DNA of 64,000 bases from Shinella lacus (GTDB taxonomy: Bacteria; Pseudomonadota; Alphaproteobacteria; Rhizobiales; Rhizobiaceae): contig NZ_WHSB02000003.1 of assembly GCF_010994755.1 (NCBI RefSeq), positions 1-64,000 of the forward strand, read 5' to 3'. Shown in pieces: positions 61,627 through 64,000 of this stretch (position 1 is the stretch's first letter; each line of letters starts with the position of its first letter). The translations under genes and the position numbers were made by a program. The notes under the pieces were generated by a model. That model was given only the letters and a program-made list of their open reading frames with translations. It did no database searches and had not been told where the DNA came from.

Positions 61627-62430
61627 ATGCAGGGGACGGATGACGAGCTGGTGATGTTCGAGAGGGACGGCGCGCCGCCGCTCCCGGCCTCCACCGCAGA
61701 AGGTTTTGTCGCGAATGACGGTGCGCGCATCTGGTATGCCGTCCATGGCGCCGGCCCGGCCGTCATCCTGCTGCATGGCGGATTGGGAAATGCCGGAAAC
61801 TGGGGCTATCAGGTGCCGGCGCTCGTGCAGTCCGGCCGCATGGTCGTCGTGGTCGACAGTCGCGGCCATGGCCACAGCACGCGCGATGCCGTGCCGTTCG
61901 GCTATGCCCGCATGGCGGGCGACGTGCTGTCGGTGATGGATCATCTTGGCCTTGAAACGGCGAGCTTCGTCGGCTGGAGCGATGGTGCCTGCACGGCGCT
62001 CATCCTTGCCGACAAGCACCCGCAACGCGTCTCCGGCGTGTTTTTCTTTGCCTGCAACATGGACCCGAGCGGCGCGCTTCCCTTCAAGCCGACACCGGTA
62101 ATCGACCGCTGCTTCAGCCGCCACCGGCAGGACTATCAGGCACTGTCTGCGACGCCGCACGATTTCGAGACATTCGTGGCCGACGTATCGCACATGATGG
62201 AGAGCGAGCCGAACTACAGCGCCGAGCAGCTCGCCGGTATCAAAGTGCCCGTCGCCGTGGTGATCGGCGAGAACGACGAATTTATCCGGCGCGACCATGC
62301 GGATTATCTGGCCCGCACCATTCCCGGTGCCGAATTGGTGGTTCTCCCCGGCGTCAGCCATTTCGCGCCGTTGCAACGACCGGAGTTGTTCAACCGCGCG
62401 GTTCTCGATTTTCTTGACCGGATCGATTGA
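61627..62430 (+). CDS. Alpha/beta hydrolase
   Basis: A 267-residue alpha/beta-fold hydrolase. The oxyanion segment is LLHGGLGNAGNWG, the nucleophile is Ser118 in GWSDGA, the acid is probably Asp in VVIGENDEFIRRD, and the His is in PGVSHFAPLQ near 248. No signal peptide is seen. The family includes esterases and C-C bond hydrolases; the substrate is unknown. AAGGAGG fixes the ATG at 61627; the frame is open upstream through the terminator without meaning. It converges with the LysR gene, the stops being three bases apart. Confidence 0.9.
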   Translation: MQGTDDELVMFERDGAPPLPASTAEGFVANDGARIWYAVHGAGPAVILLHGGLGNAGNWGYQVPALVQSGRMVVVVDSRGHGHSTRDAVPFGYARMAGDVLSVMDHLGLETASFVGWSDGACTALILADKHPQRVSGVFFFACNMDPSGALPFKPTPVIDRCFSRHRQDYQALSATPHDFETFVADVSHMMESEPNYSAEQLAGIKVPVAVVIGENDEFIRRDHADYLARTIPGAELVVLPGVSHFAPLQRPELFNRAVLDFLDRID

Positions 62431-62433
62431 GGC

Positions 62434-63312
62434 TTACACCTGGCTCTGGAGCCATTGCACGAATTTGCGCAGCGCCTTTTCGTTGCCGCGCCGCTCCAAA
62501 TGGACGAGATACCAGCCGCCGGGCTGCATGACGTCGGAGGCGAGCGGGGCGACGAGCGCGCCGCTGGCGATATCGCCTTCCACCAGGAAGGCCGGCACGA
62601 CGACGAGCCCCTGCCCGTTGATCGCCGCCTCGATGGCGAGCAGGTTGCTGTCGAAGAGCGGCGAGGATTTTTGCGAGTGGGCGGTGGCACCAACGCTCGC
62701 TGCCCAGGTCGCGGCGTCCTCGGTGGTGCCGCTGACGGCGAGGAACGAGAAATGCCGAAGGTCCTCCGGCGCCTTGATCGCCTTGGCGATGGCGGGCGAA
62801 CAGACGCCGACGAGCCGCTCGCGGCGCAAAAGCGTATAGGTCAGGTTCGGCCGGTTCGGCGTGCGGGTGTAGATGAAGCCGATATCGGCGCGGTCGGGAT
62901 TGAACTCCCAGTCGAGCAGGCTCGCATCGAGGCTGACGGCGACTTCGGGCGAGGCTTCCTTGAAGGTTTGCAACCGCGGGATCAGCCAGCGCACGGCGAC
63001 GGTCACATAGACCTGCACCGTCAGCGCGGCCGGCGTGTTGGTCTGGCGGATGAGGTCCGTGGTGAGCGCGATCCGGTCAAGCGCGTCTTGCACGACGGGA
63101 AAGTAGATCGCGCCCGCCTCGCTCAGTTCCACGCGGCCGGGCAGCCGAAGGAACAGCGGCGTGCCGAGATTGCGCTCCAGCGAGGCAACCTGATGGCTAA
63201 TCGCGGATTGCGTGACGCGCAACTCCTCGGCGGCCGCCTTGAAGCTCAGGAGCCGCGCCGCCGCCTCGAAGGCCCGCAGCGTCGTCAGGGGCGGCAGGAT
63301 TCGCCGGACCAT
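62434..63312 (-). CDS. LysR-family transcriptional regulator, GcvA-like
   Basis: A 292-residue LysR regulator. The winged helix (residues 8-66) reads LTTLRAFEAAARLLSFKAAA and LRVTQSAISHQVASLE, and the effector domain starts at about 93. The N-terminus is of the GcvA/AmpR type. It is divergent from a peptide-type binding-protein gene and probably controls that operon through the inverted repeat at 63326-63340. Confidence 0.92.
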   Translation of the reverse strand: MVRRILPPLTTLRAFEAAARLLSFKAAAEELRVTQSAISHQVASLERNLGTPLFLRLPGRVELSEAGAIYFPVVQDALDRIALTTDLIRQTNTPAALTVQVYVTVAVRWLIPRLQTFKEASPEVAVSLDASLLDWEFNPDRADIGFIYTRTPNRPNLTYTLLRRERLVGVCSPAIAKAIKAPEDLRHFSFLAVSGTTEDAATWAASVGATAHSQKSSPLFDSNLLAIEAAINGQGLVVVPAFLVEGDIASGALVAPLASDVMQPGGWYLVHLERRGNEKALRKFVQWLQSQV

Positions 63313-63325
63313 TTTTGCAACCCAT

Positions 63326-63340
63326 ATGAATTTTACTCAT
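63326..63340. promoter_or_regulatory. LysR-type binding site in the divergent promoter region
   Basis: ATGA-N7-TCAT forms an interrupted inverted repeat of LysR-type size, 14 bases upstream of the LysR start codon and 80 bases before the binding-protein gene. The 108-base gap is AT-rich (for example GTTAATTCTAATCG), as expected for overlapping divergent promoters. Confidence 0.45.
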
Positions 63341-63420
63341 GTAGACGTTAATTCTAATCGTTTGCAAGCCGGGCGCCCCGTTTTCATACTCCCGCCATAA
63401 TCCGAAAACGGGGAACCGAA

Positions 63421-64000
63421 ATGAAACGAGATCTTCTGAGAATCACGGCGCTCGCCGTGGCCATGGCCGCCTGCGCGCTTTCGACGGCCGCCTTCGCCCA
63501 GCAAAGCTGCGTGCGCGTGCTCGGCTACGAATCCGATGGCGAAAAGCAGACGATGGACCCGGCAGCGCTGATCGGCACCGACAGTGTTTACCACATCCGC
63601 GCGGTCTACGAGCCGCTTGTCGACCGCAGCAACACGATGCAGCCGGTGCCGGTGCTTGCCGAATCCTGGGAAGCCAATGCCGACGCGACGGAATGGACCT
63701 TTCATCTGCGCAAGGGCGTGAAGTTCCACGACGGCTCGGATTTCGACGCCAAGGACGTCGTCTACTCCTATCGCCGCCTGCTCGACCCCGCGATCTCGCC
63801 GGGCGGTTTTTCCACCCTCGCCTTCCTCGATGCAGACGGCATCACCGCCGTCGACGACCACACGGTGCGCTTCAAGGTGAAGCAGCCCGTCGTCGAGCTA
63901 CCGATGTTGATCGCCACCAAATATGCGCTGATGGTGCCCGAAGGGGCCAAAGCGGAGGATTTGCGCGTCAAGGGCAACGGCACCGGCCCGTTCGTGCAGG
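63421..64000 (+). CDS. Peptide-type ABC transporter substrate-binding protein, cut by window end
   Basis: The first 193 residues of an SBP_bac_5 (Dpp/Opp) binding protein with a signal peptide ending STAAFA (about residue 26). [43 protein letters not shown] and GNGTGPFV are typical. GGGGAACCGAA precedes the ATG. The rest of the operon lies outside the window. It is divergent from the LysR gene. It is clearly different from the binding protein at 20434. Confidence 0.9.
   Translation, partial: MKRDLLRITALAVAMAACALSTAAFAQQSCVRVLGYESDGEKQTMDPAALIGTDSVYHIRAVYEPLVDRSNTMQPVPVLAESWEANADATEWTFHLRKGVKFHDGSDFDAKDVVYSYRRLLDPAISPGGFSTLAFLDADGITAVDDHTVRFKVKQPVVELPMLIATKYALMVPEGAKAEDLRVKGNGTGPFVQ

Overview
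The window is GC-rich throughout and reads as a chromosome or chromid segment of an alphaproteobacterium of the order Hyphomicrobiales, close to Rhizobium, Agrobacterium, Ensifer or Shinella. The signs are the density of sugar, peptide and polyamine ABC transporters, divergently read local regulators, a palindromic RIME-like element at 42983-43118, a nested hairpin typical of rhizobial spacers at 22109-22192, and a DUF1236 protein. I see no rRNA, tRNA, CRISPR array, phage or transposase genes. Almost every base is coding, and many genes overlap by ATGA or TAATG junctions.

Layout. 1-5141: a galactonate dehydratase gene (cut by the window edge) and its GntR/FadR regulator, divergent from an AraFGH-type sugar ABC operon. 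5138-7305: an amidase with a BetI-like TetR regulator. 7582-14107: a small lipoprotein, a heparinase II/III-like protein, and a three-gene glycosyltransferase operon containing two chimeric proteins. 14183-17599: a caspase-like/Sel1 protein and a PAS-GGDEF diguanylate cyclase. 17695-27263: three amidohydrolases around a Dpp-type ABC transporter, with no regulator. 27260-28230: an aldose 1-epimerase coupled to the remnant of a dehydrogenase gene. 28490-37470: a sugar or polyol ABC transporter, a dehydrogenase, two DhaK/DhaL kinase sets, and a SorC-type regulator fused to the second DhaK. 37488-40721: a copper operon (CopZ, CopA, CueR) with two recognisable CueR promoters. 40723-48107: a TetR-controlled polyamine-type ABC operon ending in a metallo-hydrolase and an aldehyde dehydrogenase. 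48206-52238: two EamA transporters and an arabinonate/xylonate-type dehydratase. 52244-57515: an Lrp regulator and a branched-chain 2-oxoacid dehydrogenase complex with fused E1. 57616-64000: Ada, an unrecognised Cys-motif protein, a TPR protein with a 73-residue peptide, a DUF1236 protein, an alpha/beta hydrolase, a LysR regulator and the start of another peptide-binding protein.

The common plan is uptake followed by catabolism: each transporter sits with the enzymes that probably process its substrate and, in most cases, with a divergent regulator. Stem-loops or repeats lie directly after several binding-protein genes, which probably helps keep the binding protein in excess over the membrane parts.

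The two most unusual systems are the regulator-kinase fusion with its duplicated DhaK/DhaL sets, and the tandem pair of chimeric glycosyltransferases that share one MurG-like C-terminal domain but carry different N-terminal enzymes.
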